DNA of 41,264 nucleotides from Maritimibacter sp. GTDB lineage: Bacteria > Pseudomonadota > Alphaproteobacteria > Rhodobacterales > Rhodobacteraceae. Under the pieces are notes generated by a model. It worked only from the letters and a program-made list of their open reading frames with translations. It did no database searches and was not told the origin of the DNA. The translations under genes were made by a program, and so were the position numbers. Where the stretch lies: NCBI GenBank assembly GCA_011389895.1, contig JAABTN010000026.1, positions 1 through 41,264 of the forward strand. Reading direction: 5' to 3'. Of this stretch, positions 1 to 13,567 are shown one piece after another (the first letter of the stretch is position 1; each line of letters starts with the position of its first letter).

Positions 1-1
1 C

Positions 2-1256
2 TGCACCGCCGAATTGATCCAGGATGATCCCGGCGGCATGGCCGAACAGATGGGGCTGCCGGTTCCGGTGATCGCGCTCGAATTGCCCAGCTACCAGCGC
101 AAGGAAAACTACGGCGCGGACGAAACCTTCTACCAGGTCACCCGCGCGCTTGCGAAACCGGTCGAGAAGACCGCGCGTGTCACCGCCAACCTGATCGGTC
201 CGACCGCGCTCGGGTTCCGTCACCGCGACGATATCGAGGAGCTGACCGGGCTTCTGTCGGACATGGGCATCGACATCAACGTCACCGCGCCCTTTGGGGC
301 CACCCCGTCCGACATCACCCGGCTGGGGGCGGCGCATGTCAACGTCTTGATGTATCCCGAAACCGGCGACAGCGCCTGTCGCTGGATGGAACGCGAGCTT
401 GACCTGCCCTACACCCGGACCGTTCCGATCGGGGCCGGGGCAACCCGCGATTTCGTTGCCGAGGTGGCCGATCTGGTCGGCGTCGCGCCCCGTGTGGACG
501 AAAGCCGCTTGCGCCAGCCGTGGTATGCGGCGAGCGTCGATTCCACTTATCTGACCGGAAAGCGGGTCTTCATCTTCGGCGATGGCACACATGTCGCCGC
601 CGCCGCCCGGATTGCCCGGGACGAGATTGGCTTCGAGGTCGCCGGGATCGGTTGCTACAACCGCGAGATGGCACGCCCGATCCGGGCGCTGGCCCGCGAT
701 TTCGGGGTCGAGGCGTTGATCACCGATGATTACCTTGAGGTCGAGGCGGCGATCACCGCGCTGGCCCCCGAAATGATCCTCGGCACCCAGATGGAGCGGA
801 TGATCGGCAAGCGGCTCGGCATCCCTTGCGCGGTGATCTCGGCCCCGGTCCACGTGCAGGACTACCCGGCGCGCTACAGCCCGCAGATGGGGTTCGAGGG
901 CGCGAACGTGATCTTCGACACATGGGTGCACCCGCTGGTCATGGGGCTGGAAGAGCACCTTCTGCACATGTTCCGCGAAGATTTCGAATTTCACGACGAC
1001 GCCGGGCCCAGCCACCATGCCACCGGCTCCGTGGCCCGCCCGGACGCGGCCCAGGCCACTGACCCTGCCCCTGGCGAGGCCGCTGACGGCGAAACGGTCG
1101 ATGACACGGTGATCTGGCTGAACGACGCCGAGCGCGAATTGAGAAAGATCCCGTTCTTCGTGCGGGGCAAGGCCAAGCGCAATACCGAGGCGTTCGCGGT
1201 CGAACGCGGGCTCGGGGAAATCAACATCGAAACGCTCTACGAGGCCAAGGCCCATT

Positions 1257-1267
<11 letters not shown>
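2..1267 (+). CDS. bchB: Light-independent protochlorophyllide reductase (DPOR) subunit B, 5' partial
   Basis: This is the catalytic B subunit of dark-operative protochlorophyllide oxidoreductase. With BchN it forms the nitrogenase MoFe-like component that takes electrons from BchL and reduces ring D of protochlorophyllide. The reading frame is already open at base 2 with the conserved CTAEL motif, so about 100 N-terminal residues lie outside the window; 421 codons are visible. The nitrogenase-like domain runs to about visible residue 330. A variable acidic, Ala/Pro-rich stretch follows (about 333-365), and then the C-terminal light-independent reductase domain that includes the [15 protein letters not shown] segment. 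The stop overlaps the start of bchH by 11 bases, which suggests translational coupling. Identification is firm from sequence and neighbours. Confidence 0.96.
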
Positions 1268-5873
<4,606 letters not shown>

Positions 5874-5874
<1 letters not shown>

Positions 5875-6554
5875 TGAGCTACGAGGCCACACGCGCCCGT
5901 GTCGAAACCTATTTCGACGCCACCGCAACCGAGGTTTGGGCAAGGCTCACCTCGGATGCGCCGGTCAGCCGAATTCGGCAAACCGTGCGTGCTGGCCGTG
6001 ACGAGATGCGCGCGCAGATGCTGGCGCGTCTGCCCGCTGATCTCACCGGTGCGCGGGTGCTCGATGCCGGATGCGGCGCAGGCCAGATGACCGCCGAGCT
6101 TGCCCGGCGCGGCGCCGAGGTGGTGGCTTGTGACATTTCCCCCTCGCTGGTCGAGATCGCGCAAAAGCGGCTCTCCCCCACGCTCGCCGACAAGGTCACG
6201 TTCCTGTCCGGCGACATGCTCGATCCGGTGCTTGGGCGGTTCGATCACGTGATGGCGATGGACAGCCTGATCTACTACTCCACCCCCGATCTGGCACAAG
6301 CGCTTGCCACCTTGGCCGCGCGCACCTCGGGCCGGATCGTCTTTACAGTGGCCCCGCGCACACCGCTTTTGATGGCAATGTGGCGGGTCGGAAAACTGTT
6401 TCCACGCGCCGACCGGTCCCCCACCATGGTGCCGCAATCGGCCCCGCGGCTGGCGCGCGCGCTGACCACCCGGTCGGGCGATACGCAGCTTGAACCGCTC
6501 GAACGGATCACGCGCGGCTTCTATATCAGCCAGGCGATGGAGGTGCGGGGATGA
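5874..6554 (+). CDS. bchM: Magnesium-protoporphyrin IX methyltransferase
   Basis: BchM transfers a methyl group from S-adenosylmethionine to the ring-C propionate of Mg-protoporphyrin IX. It acts after Mg chelatase and before the AcsF cyclase. The 226-residue protein is a class I methyltransferase; motif I, VLDAGCGAGQM, is near residues 60-70, with a following acidic residue at the end of strand 2 (EVVACDIS). A TTG lies one codon upstream, but the ATG at 5874 overlapping the bchL stop is the natural start. The gene ends in an ATGA overlap with lhaA. Confidence 0.96.
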
Positions 6555-8008
6555 ACGGTCGGGCTTTCAATTCCCTCAACGCGCGTCTCATGACGATGAC
6601 GACGCGCTGTCTGCCGTTTGCCGATGCCGCGAGCGAAGGCCTTCCGCTGTCACAACTTCTGCGTCTGTCGCTGTTTCAGGTTTCGGTCGGCATGGCGACG
6701 GTGATGCTTCTGGGCACGCTCAACCGCGTGATGATCGTGGAGCTTTCCGTGCCTGCCGTGATCGTCGCCATGATGATCGCGCTGCCGGTCCTGATCGCGC
6801 CGTTCCGCGCGCTTTTGGGCTTTCGCTCAGACACCTATCGCAGCGCTCTGGGGTGGAAACGCATTCCCTATCTCTGGTTCGGCTCGCTGTGGCAGATGGG
6901 CGGGCTTGCCGTCATGCCCTTTGCCCTTCTGGTCCTGTCCGGGCAACAAACCGTCGGCCCCGGCTGGGCAGGCGAGGTGTTGGCGGCGCTTGCCTTCCTG
7001 ATGACCGGTCTCGGGCTGCACATGACCCAGACCGCCGGTCTCGCGCTCGCGTCGGACCGGGCGAGCGACGAAACCCGCCCGCGCGTGGTCGCGCTTCTTT
7101 ACGTGATGTTTCTGTTGGGCATGGCGGTCTCGGCGATCGTGATCGGCTGGCTCTTGCGCGATTTCTCGCCCCTGACGCTGGTGCGCGTGGTGCAAGGCGC
7201 GGCCTCGGTCGGGATCGTCCTCAACCTGATCGCCTTGTGGAAACAAGAGAAACTCAGCCCGATGAGCCGCGAAGCGCGCGCCGCGCCGCGCCCGAAATTC
7301 AGCGAAGCCTGGGCTGATCTCATGGCCGGGGGCACCGCCGGACGCCTGTTGGCCGTGGTGTTTTTCGGCACCCTCGCCTTCAACATGCAAGATGTCTTGC
7401 TTGAACCCTATGGCGGTGAAGTTCTGGGCCTGTCGGTATCGGCCACAACGTTGCTCACCGCGATCTGGGCCATGGCCGCGCTTCTTGGTTTTGCTCTTGC
7501 CGGGCGGGCCATGCTGCGCGGTGCCAACACCTACCGCATGGCGGGCAACGGGCTTTTGATCGGGGTCGCGGCCTTTGCCACCGTGATCTTCGCCGCACCG
7601 ATGCAGGCACCGGCACTGTTTTATTGCGGTGCCGCGCTGATCGGGCTCGGGGCCGGGTTGTTTGCCGTGGCCACGTTGACCGCCGCGATGACGCTGGCAG
7701 CCGGGAGCACGGCCGGCAATGGGCTTGCCCTTGGTGCATGGGGCGCAGCACAGGCGACCGCGGCCGGGCTCGCCATCGCCTTGGGCGGCGCGATCCGCGA
7801 CATGGTCAACCACCTCGCCCTGTCGGGCGTCTGGGGCGAAGCGCTTGCTACCCCCGCAACCGGATACTCGGTGGTCTACCATGCCGAGATCGCGCTCATT
7901 TTCATCACGCTCGTCCTTCTTGGCCCGCTCGTGCGCCACGGGGTGAGCGGGGCAAACACCGACAATCAGGGCGGCAGCCGCATCGGGCTGGCGGATTTCC
8001 CGACATGA
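6551..8008 (+). CDS. lhaA: LH1 assembly protein LhaA, PucC/BCD-transporter family
   Basis: This is a 485-residue polytopic inner-membrane protein with about 12 predicted hydrophobic segments, of the PucC/LhaA branch of the major facilitator superfamily. LhaA is needed for LH1 assembly and probably works in pigment delivery or apoprotein insertion around the reaction centre. Recognisable family features are the FRALLGFRSDTYRSALGWKR segment after helix 3 and the VLLEPYGGEVLGL segment in the second half. The position between bchM and puhA is the standard PGC location of lhaA and separates it from pucC, which sits with LH2 genes. The start overlaps the bchM stop (ATGA). Confidence 0.93.
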   Translation: MNGRAFNSLNARLMTMTTRCLPFADAASEGLPLSQLLRLSLFQVSVGMATVMLLGTLNRVMIVELSVPAVIVAMMIALPVLIAPFRALLGFRSDTYRSALGWKRIPYLWFGSLWQMGGLAVMPFALLVLSGQQTVGPGWAGEVLAALAFLMTGLGLHMTQTAGLALASDRASDETRPRVVALLYVMFLLGMAVSAIVIGWLLRDFSPLTLVRVVQGAASVGIVLNLIALWKQEKLSPMSREARAAPRPKFSEAWADLMAGGTAGRLLAVVFFGTLAFNMQDVLLEPYGGEVLGLSVSATTLLTAIWAMAALLGFALAGRAMLRGANTYRMAGNGLLIGVAAFATVIFAAPMQAPALFYCGAALIGLGAGLFAVATLTAAMTLAAGSTAGNGLALGAWGAAQATAAGLAIALGGAIRDMVNHLALSGVWGEALATPATGYSVVYHAEIALIFITLVLLGPLVRHGVSGANTDNQGGSRIGLADFPT

Positions 8009-8036
8009 CCGATGTGCTCTCGAAAGGAGTAAACCA

Positions 8037-8810
8037 ATGACCGAACCCTTCTTTGGAAATTTCGACCTCGCGAGCCTTTCGCTTTGGTTGTTCGTGGGCT
8101 TCTTCGTCCTGCTGATCTACTACATCCAGCGCGAGAACATGCGCGAGGGCTATCCGCTTGAGGATGATGACGGCAACCCATCCGCCAACCAGGGTCTGTT
8201 TCCCGTGCCGGACGACAAGACCTTTCACCTGCCGCACGGACGCGGCGAAGTGACCGTGCCCTCGGGCCAGAACCCCGATCGCAAGGATATTGCCCTGCGC
8301 AAGACGGCGGCAGGCAACGGTTTCCCGTTCGAGCCGACCGGTGACCCGATGGCCGACGGTGTCGGGCCCGGATCATGGGCCCCCCGGCGCGATGTGCCCG
8401 AGCTTGACGGTCACGGGCACCCCAAGATCGTGCCGATGGCGGGCACCGAGATCTTCCATGTCGCCGCCGGACGCGACCCGCGCGGATTGCCGGTCGAGGC
8501 GGGCGACGGCGAGGTTGTCGGCACCATCGTCGACATGTGGGTCGATGAGCCCGAGCAACTGGTCCGGTATCTCGAGATTGAACTTGACGCGGACCATGAC
8601 GGCGGGCGGCGTCTCGTGCCGATGACATTTGCGCGGATCAAGTCGAACCGGGTGCGCGTGCGCTCGATCTTCGGCAAGCACTTTGCGGGCGTGCCGCAAA
8701 ATGCCTCGCCCCGGCAGGTGACCCTGCTCGAAGAGGAAAAGATCAGCGCCTACTACGGCGGCGGCACGCTTTATGCGAGCGAAGCGCGGCTGGAACCGCA
8801 ACTCGGATAG
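8037..8810 (+). CDS. puhA: Photosynthetic reaction centre subunit H
   Basis: PuhA is the H subunit of the type II reaction centre. It has one N-terminal transmembrane helix (about residues 12-30, before YYIQRENMREGYPLE) and a large cytoplasmic domain with a PRC-barrel that caps the L and M subunits and shapes proton delivery to QB. It has 257 residues, usual for the family. A good AAGGAG ribosome-binding site precedes the ATG. It is followed by its assembly genes puhB and puhC. Confidence 0.98.
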   Translation: MTEPFFGNFDLASLSLWLFVGFFVLLIYYIQRENMREGYPLEDDDGNPSANQGLFPVPDDKTFHLPHGRGEVTVPSGQNPDRKDIALRKTAAGNGFPFEPTGDPMADGVGPGSWAPRRDVPELDGHGHPKIVPMAGTEIFHVAAGRDPRGLPVEAGDGEVVGTIVDMWVDEPEQLVRYLEIELDADHDGGRRLVPMTFARIKSNRVRVRSIFGKHFAGVPQNASPRQVTLLEEEKISAYYGGGTLYASEARLEPQLG

Positions 8811-8820
8811 GAGACGAGCC

Positions 8821-9453
8821 ATGACACATGACGATTTCGCAACCGAGCCTGTCCGGGGTCTTCCCGAAACACCGCCTGAAGGTGAGCACATTCTCTGGCA
8901 GGGGCGCCCAAGCGGCTGGTGGCTGAGTTGGGAGGCGCTGAGCCTGCCGTGGGTCGCGGGTTATTTCGCGGTGCTGGCGGTCTGGCGCTTCGGCACCATC
9001 ATCGACCAGGTGCCGCTGATGCAGGCGCTGACCCTGTCGTTGCCCTTCCTGATCCTCGGTGCCATCGTCTGCGCGATCCTGCTCGTCGTGGGGATCATAC
9101 AAGCCCGCGCCACGGTCTATACGATCACCAACCGCCGTGTCGCGATGCGGATCGGGGCCGCGCTGACGGTCACGCTCAACCTGCCCTTTTCCCAGATCGC
9201 GAACGCCGATTTGCGCAAGGGGCGGCGCGGCACCGGGACAATCGCGCTCGATCTGATGGACGACACGAAGCTGAGCTATCTCGTGTGCTGGCCGCATGTG
9301 CGCCCGTGGCGGATGCGCCGCCCGGAGCCCGCGTTGCGCGCGATCCCCGATGTTGACCGGGTTGCACAGATCCTGTCCGACGCCGCCGAGACGCGGGTGT
9401 CGATACCGCGGGTCGCGCGTGTCGATTCCAACCCGGCGATGGCCGCAGAATAA
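8821..9453 (+). CDS. puhB: Reaction-centre assembly protein PuhB
   Basis: PuhB is a membrane protein needed for efficient reaction-centre assembly in Rhodobacter. The 210-residue product begins with a soluble stretch containing EGEHILWQGRPSGWW. Two hydrophobic segments follow (about residues 42-62 and 75-97), then a bacterial PH-like domain (YTITNRRVAMRIG and following). The frame stays open 16 codons further upstream inside puhA, but the ATG at 8821 follows GGAGACGAGCC and gives the family N-terminus. It is cotranscribed with puhA and puhC. Confidence 0.93.
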   Translation: MTHDDFATEPVRGLPETPPEGEHILWQGRPSGWWLSWEALSLPWVAGYFAVLAVWRFGTIIDQVPLMQALTLSLPFLILGAIVCAILLVVGIIQARATVYTITNRRVAMRIGAALTVTLNLPFSQIANADLRKGRRGTGTIALDLMDDTKLSYLVCWPHVRPWRMRRPEPALRAIPDVDRVAQILSDAAETRVSIPRVARVDSNPAMAAE

Positions 9454-9467
9454 GCGAGGCAAAAGAC

Positions 9468-9968
9468 ATGTCCGATACCACCGCCCAAAGATACAAGGCC
9501 CCGCGATACAAGGCCCCGCCTGACCGCGAGCTTGTCCCGCGCATGATGGTGCGCGCCATGTTGGTGCTGGTCGTGAGCGTTCTGGCGCTGGTGAGCTATG
9601 CCCGCTACACCGACATGCCACTCATCGCGACCCCGCCGGACAGCCCGGTGGTTCTGGAACGGATGGTCGTCATTCAGGCCGAGATGAGCGGCGCGGCAAC
9701 GATCCTTGACCAAAACGGCGCGCTGGTCGGCAACCTCTCCCCCGAAGAGGGTGGCTTCATCTCGGGCGTTGGCCGGGTTCTGGAACGCGAACGCACCAAG
9801 CACGGCGTGCCGCTTGACGACCCCGTCACGATCACCGGGCACGCCGATGGGCGCATCTCGGTCCACGATCCCTCGACCGGATGGGGCGCGGATTTGATGG
9901 GCTTTGGCCAGGACAACGCGAAAGCCTTTGTCCGGCTTCTCACATCCGGTGCGAAAGGATCGAACTGA
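9468..9968 (+). CDS. puhC: Photosynthetic complex assembly protein PuhC
   Basis: This 166-residue protein has a short cytoplasmic N-terminus, one transmembrane helix (about residues 28-46) and a periplasmic C-terminal domain. PuhC is required for normal LH1-RC organisation in Rhodobacter. The PGC position, between puhB and the small ORF before acsF, and the topology support the call. The N-terminal tail contains a perfect tandem duplication, RYKAPRYKAP, reported separately. The stop overlaps the next gene (TGATG). Confidence 0.9.
   Translation: MSDTTAQRYKAPRYKAPPDRELVPRMMVRAMLVLVVSVLALVSYARYTDMPLIATPPDSPVVLERMVVIQAEMSGAATILDQNGALVGNLSPEEGGFISGVGRVLERERTKHGVPLDDPVTITGHADGRISVHDPSTGWGADLMGFGQDNAKAFVRLLTSGAKGSN
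9490..9519 (+). repeat. Perfect 15-bp tandem duplication within puhC
   Basis: The unit GATACAAGGCCCCGC occurs twice head to tail, at 9490-9504 and 9505-9519. It keeps the frame and encodes RYKAP twice in the cytoplasmic tail of PuhC. It looks like a recent slippage duplication. Confidence 0.9.
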
Positions 9969-10264
9969 TGGGTCTTCTGACACGTGACATCGAACATGCG
10001 CCCTGCACGGTCGAGGTAAGCCACTGTTTTGACAGCCTGCACGCCCATGTGCGTTTCGACAACGGCATGGTCATCAACCCCGGGGACGAGGTGAAGGTGC
10101 ATGGCCCCGAGATCATGGCCCCCTTCGGCGAAGTCGTGCGCGAATCGCGCGACGCCACGATCATCCGCGCCAGCCGTGTGGAACAGCTCTGGACCCGCCT
10201 GACCGGCGATTTCGAGGTCATGGAGCTTTGCGAATTCTCATTCTCCGACGAGGTGAAGCTATGA
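9968..10264 (+). CDS. Small PGC protein between puhC and acsF, function unknown
   Basis: The product is a 98-residue soluble protein with no signal peptide or membrane helix. It begins MGLLTRDIEHAPCTVEV. It contains alternating hydrophobic residues suggesting a beta-rich fold (HVRFDNGMVINPGDEVKVHG), a central Pro/Gly segment and an acidic C-terminus. The longer open frame begins inside puhC, but the ATG at 9968 overlaps the puhC stop and matches the coupled layout. Its own stop overlaps the acsF start (ATGA). A small unnamed ORF is commonly found here in Rhodobacteraceae clusters. Tight coupling to the di-iron cyclase on one side and RC assembly on the other suggests, by inference only, a role in cyclase function or complex assembly. 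Confidence 0.85.
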   Translation: MGLLTRDIEHAPCTVEVSHCFDSLHAHVRFDNGMVINPGDEVKVHGPEIMAPFGEVVRESRDATIIRASRVEQLWTRLTGDFEVMELCEFSFSDEVKL

Positions 10265-11385
10265 ACATCCAAGCCACGCACACCGCCGACGCCACCACCG
10301 CCGAGGAAGGCATCGCGATCCAGCAGGAACAGGCAAAATTCGACAGCACCGCCGCGACGGAGGCGGCGATGTCGAACACGCTTCTGACCCCCCGCTTCTA
10401 TACCACCAACTTCGATGAGCTTGACGCGATCGACGTAAGCCCGGTGCGCGCCGATTGGGACAAGCTCATCGCGCAGATGGTTTCGGACCCCAATAAGGGG
10501 CACTTCAAGAAGAACGAAGACTGGGATCATGTGGACTGGGAGGGCATGGACCCGGCGCTCAAGAAGGAGTTCATAGATTTCCTGATCTCGTCCTGCACCG
10601 CCGAATTTTCCGGCTGCGTGCTTTACAAGGAAATGAAACGGCGCGGCACGAACAAGGATATCACCCAGCTCTTTCAACTCATGGCACGCGACGAGGCGCG
10701 GCATGCGGGCTTTATCAACGATGCCCTGCGCGAAGCGGGCGTTGCGGTGAACCTCGGGTTCCTGACCCAGAAGAAGAAATACACCTATTTCCGGCCCAAG
10801 TTCATCTACTACGCCACCTACCTGAGCGAGAAGATCGGATACGCGCGCTACATCACGATCTTCCGCCATCTCGAAGCGCACCCCGAGCATCGGTTTCACC
10901 CGATCTTCAAGTGGTTCCACGAATGGTGCAACGACGAGTTCAGCCATGGCGAAGCCTTTGCGCTTTTGATGAAAACCGATCCCAAGCTGACAAGCGGGAT
11001 CAACGTGTTCTGGATCAAGTTCTTCCTCACCGCCGTGTTCGCCACCATGCATGTGCGCGACCATCAGCGCCCCGCCTTCCACGAAGCACTCGGGGTCGAT
11101 CCCGATTGGTATGGCCACGAGGTGTTCGTGAAGACCTCGGAGCTGTCCAAGCAGATCTTCCCGATCACCCTCGACATCGACAACCCAAGATGGGCCGCCG
11201 GGCTGAAACGTCTGCAAGAGGCCAATGCCGATCTCGCGACCGCCAAGACCGAAACCGGGCTGGGCGCGCGACTGCGTTCGCTGGGGGCGCAGACACGCGC
11301 GGCGTTGGCCTTTGTCGGGCTCTTCACGATCCCGGCCAAGAAACACGCGGTGCCGGCGAGCACGCGTCTGGAACCGGCCTACTGA
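10261..11385 (+). CDS. acsF: Aerobic Mg-protoporphyrin IX monomethyl ester (oxidative) cyclase
   Basis: AcsF is the oxygen-dependent di-iron cyclase that forms the isocyclic ring E of bacteriochlorophyll, converting Mg-protoporphyrin monomethyl ester to protochlorophyllide. The 374-residue protein carries the expected carboxylate/histidine ligand pattern: EFSGCVLYKE near residue 113, DEARHAGF near 143 and NDEFSHGEAF near 223. The ATG at 10261, overlapping the preceding stop, was preferred over upstream in-frame codons. No bchE (anaerobic cyclase) is visible in the window, which fits an aerobic phototroph but does not prove it. Confidence 0.97.
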   Translation: MNIQATHTADATTAEEGIAIQQEQAKFDSTAATEAAMSNTLLTPRFYTTNFDELDAIDVSPVRADWDKLIAQMVSDPNKGHFKKNEDWDHVDWEGMDPALKKEFIDFLISSCTAEFSGCVLYKEMKRRGTNKDITQLFQLMARDEARHAGFINDALREAGVAVNLGFLTQKKKYTYFRPKFIYYATYLSEKIGYARYITIFRHLEAHPEHRFHPIFKWFHEWCNDEFSHGEAFALLMKTDPKLTSGINVFWIKFFLTAVFATMHVRDHQRPAFHEALGVDPDWYGHEVFVKTSELSKQIFPITLDIDNPRWAAGLKRLQEANADLATAKTETGLGARLRSLGAQTRAALAFVGLFTIPAKKHAVPASTRLEPAY

Positions 11386-11400
11386 TGGGCCGCCCGACAA

Positions 11401-11416
11401 CATACGGTGGCGTATG
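11401..11416 (+). other. Short perfect inverted repeat downstream of acsF
   Basis: CATACG (11401-11406) and CGTATG (11411-11416) are perfect arms around the loop GTGG. They lie 16 bases after the acsF stop and upstream of the PpsR-type site before puhE. This could be an operator or a small RNA hairpin; there is no U-run. Function is not known. Confidence 0.35.
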
Positions 11417-11447
11417 CAATGGGGCGTTCGGCACCGGACCCACCCCG

Positions 11448-11465
11448 TGTCACGCCGCCCTGACA
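11448..11465. promoter_or_regulatory. Putative PpsR/CrtJ site upstream of puhE-hemA
   Basis: There is an exact match to TGT-N12-ACA in the 99-base acsF-puhE gap, ending 19 bases before the puhE ATG. PpsR/CrtJ represses photosynthesis genes under oxygen at this palindrome. It implies a secondary promoter for puhE-hemA inside the long operon. I could not assign -35/-10 boxes confidently, and no second half-site at the usual spacing is seen. Confidence 0.6.
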
Positions 11466-11484
11466 CACCCGGGGGCGCGTTGAT

Positions 11485-12297
11485 ATGGCCAGCCCGTGGA
11501 TCGCAGCACTCATCGCCCTTTTCCTGTGGTGGTTTTCGACCGGCGCGATCTTGATGGTGGTCCGCTACGGCGAACGCGCCGGGCGGAGGGCGCGCCACAT
11601 TGTGACCCTGGGCGCGCTGCCGCTTCTGGCCGCGGGCGTCTGGGGTCTGGAGGCGACGTTTGCCAACCCCGGCATCGGGGCGGCCTACGGGGCCTTTCTT
11701 GCGGCATTGGCTGTCTGGGGCTGGATCGAGCTTGCTTTCCTGACCGGTGTGATCACCGGGCCGAACCTGCACGAATGCCCCGAGAACCGGCCCGAATGGG
11801 AACGGTTCATCCGGGCATGGGGCACCATCGCCTACCACGAAATGTTGCTGGTGGGCGTTCTGATCCTCGTCTGGATGTTCGGATACGGGGCCGAGAACGG
11901 CGTTGGGCTTTGGACCTTCACGGTGCTCTACCTCGCCCGCATCTCGGCCAAGCTGAACCTCTTTTTCGGCGTGCCCCGCATCAACACCGAATTCCTGCCC
12001 GAGGCCCTGAGCCATCTTGCCAGCCATTTCCGCATTTCACGGTTGAACTGGTTGTTTCCCCTGTCGGTGACCGCGCTCACGCTCGTCACCTCGGGCTGGA
12101 TGGGGCAGCTTCAAGGCGCCACGGGTGCGGGCGAGATCGTGGGGTTTGCCCTGCTCACCGCGATCACCGCGCTCGCACTTTTGGAACATTGGCTGATGGT
12201 GCTGCCGCTACCTGATGCGAAACTCTGGCGCTGGATGCTGCCGGAGTCCAAGACCACACAAACACCGACAAGGCCGGAGGGACATCATGGATTTTGA
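11485..12297 (+). CDS. puhE: Photosynthetic complex assembly protein PuhE
   Basis: This 270-residue polytopic membrane protein (about seven hydrophobic segments) matches the PuhE/DUF3623 family by its N-terminus ([18 protein letters not shown]) and its position between acsF and hemA. In Rhodobacter, PuhE modulates reaction-centre assembly and bacteriochlorophyll production. Polar loops contain a [18 protein letters not shown] segment and a [12 protein letters not shown] segment between helices. It starts after a 99-base gap holding a PpsR-type site, and its end overlaps hemA by 11 bases. Confidence 0.92.
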   Translation: MASPWIAALIALFLWWFSTGAILMVVRYGERAGRRARHIVTLGALPLLAAGVWGLEATFANPGIGAAYGAFLAALAVWGWIELAFLTGVITGPNLHECPENRPEWERFIRAWGTIAYHEMLLVGVLILVWMFGYGAENGVGLWTFTVLYLARISAKLNLFFGVPRINTEFLPEALSHLASHFRISRLNWLFPLSVTALTLVTSGWMGQLQGATGAGEIVGFALLTAITALALLEHWLMVLPLPDAKLWRWMLPESKTTQTPTRPEGHHGF

Positions 12298-13501
12298 CGC
12301 CACGTTCGAAACGCAGCTCAACACGCTTAGGGAAGAAGGCAACTATCGCGTCTTTGCCGAGCTTGAACGTAAATGCGGATCCTTTCCCAAGGCGCGCAGC
12401 CATGATGACACCGGGCCCAATGAGGTGACCGTGTGGTGTTCGAACGACTATCTCGGGATGGGCCAGCATCCGGTTGTGCGCAACGCGATGAAGGACGCCA
12501 TCGACCAATGCGGCGCGGGCGCGGGCGGCACCCGCAACATTTCGGGCACCAATTATCACCATGTCGCGCTCGAACGCGAATTGGCCGACCTGCATGGCAA
12601 GGATGCCGCGCTCCTGTTCACCTCCGGCTACGTGTCGAACTGGGCCGCGCTGTCAACGCTTGGGGCGCGGATTCCGGACGCGGTCATCCTGAGCGATGAA
12701 TTGAACCACGCCAGCATGATCGAGGGCATCCGCCATTCGCGGGCCAACAAGGTGATCTGGAAACACAACGACCCCGAAGATCTTGATCGCAAGCTTTCTG
12801 CGCTGCCCGCCAATACCCACAAGATCGTCGCGTTTGAATCCGTCTACTCGATGGATGGTGACATCAGCCCGATGCAAGAAATCGTCGAGGTGGCCGAGAA
12901 ACACGGCGCGATGACCTATCTGGACGAGGTGCATGCGGTCGGCCTGTATGGGCCGCGTGGTGGCGGCGTGTCGGAAAAGCTGGGGCTGTCCGACCGGATC
13001 ACGGTGATCGAAGGCACGCTGGGCAAGGCCTTTGGCTGCATGGGCGGCTATATCACCGGATCGACCGCGCTGTGCGATTTCATCCGCTCCTTTGCCAGCG
13101 GCTTCATCTTCACCACCGCCCTGCCCCCGGCTGTCGCGGCGGCCGCCAAGGCGTCGATCGCGCATCTTAAGGTGTCCGACGTCGAACGCCAGGAACAGCG
13201 CGCGCGTGTCGCCCGGCTCCGTGCGCTTTTGAACGCGCGCGGCATTCCGCACCTCGATAACCCGAGCCACATCATCCCCGTGATGATCAAGGATCCGGTG
13301 AAATGCCGGATGCTCTCCGACATCCTGATGCGCGACTGGGGCATCTACGTGCAGCCGATCAATTACCCCACGGTTCCCAAGGGCACCGAGCGCCTGCGCT
13401 TCACCCCCGGCCCGCTGCACAGCGACGCCGACATCGACCACCTTGCAGATGCCTTGAGCGTGCTTTGGAAGCAATGCGCGATCGCACATGCTGTCGCCTG
13501 A
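12287..13501 (+). CDS. hemA: 5-aminolevulinate synthase
   Basis: This PLP-dependent enzyme condenses glycine and succinyl-CoA to 5-aminolevulinate (the Shemin route of alphaproteobacteria), feeding haem and bacteriochlorophyll. It has 404 residues. The substrate-loop motif [12 protein letters not shown] is near residues 80-92, and the PLP lysine is in [13 protein letters not shown] at about residue 247. The open frame extends upstream, but the ATG at 12287 has a GGAGGG ribosome-binding site and the standard N-terminus [11 protein letters not shown]. Its location in the PGC directly after puhE ties precursor supply to photosystem expression. A second ALA synthase (hemT) may exist elsewhere in the genome. 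Confidence 0.97.
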   Translation: MDFDATFETQLNTLREEGNYRVFAELERKCGSFPKARSHDDTGPNEVTVWCSNDYLGMGQHPVVRNAMKDAIDQCGAGAGGTRNISGTNYHHVALERELADLHGKDAALLFTSGYVSNWAALSTLGARIPDAVILSDELNHASMIEGIRHSRANKVIWKHNDPEDLDRKLSALPANTHKIVAFESVYSMDGDISPMQEIVEVAEKHGAMTYLDEVHAVGLYGPRGGGVSEKLGLSDRITVIEGTLGKAFGCMGGYITGSTALCDFIRSFASGFIFTTALPPAVAAAAKASIAHLKVSDVERQEQRARVARLRALLNARGIPHLDNPSHIIPVMIKDPVKCRMLSDILMRDWGIYVQPINYPTVPKGTERLRFTPGPLHSDADIDHLADALSVLWKQCAIAHAVA

Positions 13502-13519
13502 CCGCTTGGTCTTGAGTTG

Positions 13520-13537
13520 TGTCAGAAAAGACTTACA
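13520..13537. promoter_or_regulatory. Putative PpsR/CrtJ site upstream of cycA
   Basis: There is an exact TGT-N12-ACA match in the 66-base hemA-cycA gap, ending 30 bases before the cytochrome c2 ATG. Another TGT half-site begins at 13545, 7 bases further on, but lacks the matching ACA. It suggests that the soluble electron donor has its own PpsR-controlled promoter. Promoter boxes are not clear. Confidence 0.6.
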
Positions 13538-13567
13538 AAGGGCGTGTAACCTAAAACGGAGCGCGCG

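Noticed and set aside
9940..12027. 695-codon open frame antisense to acsF and puhE
   Set aside because: It spans several real coupled genes on the other strand, and its His/Arg/Gly-rich composition is typical of a shadow frame.
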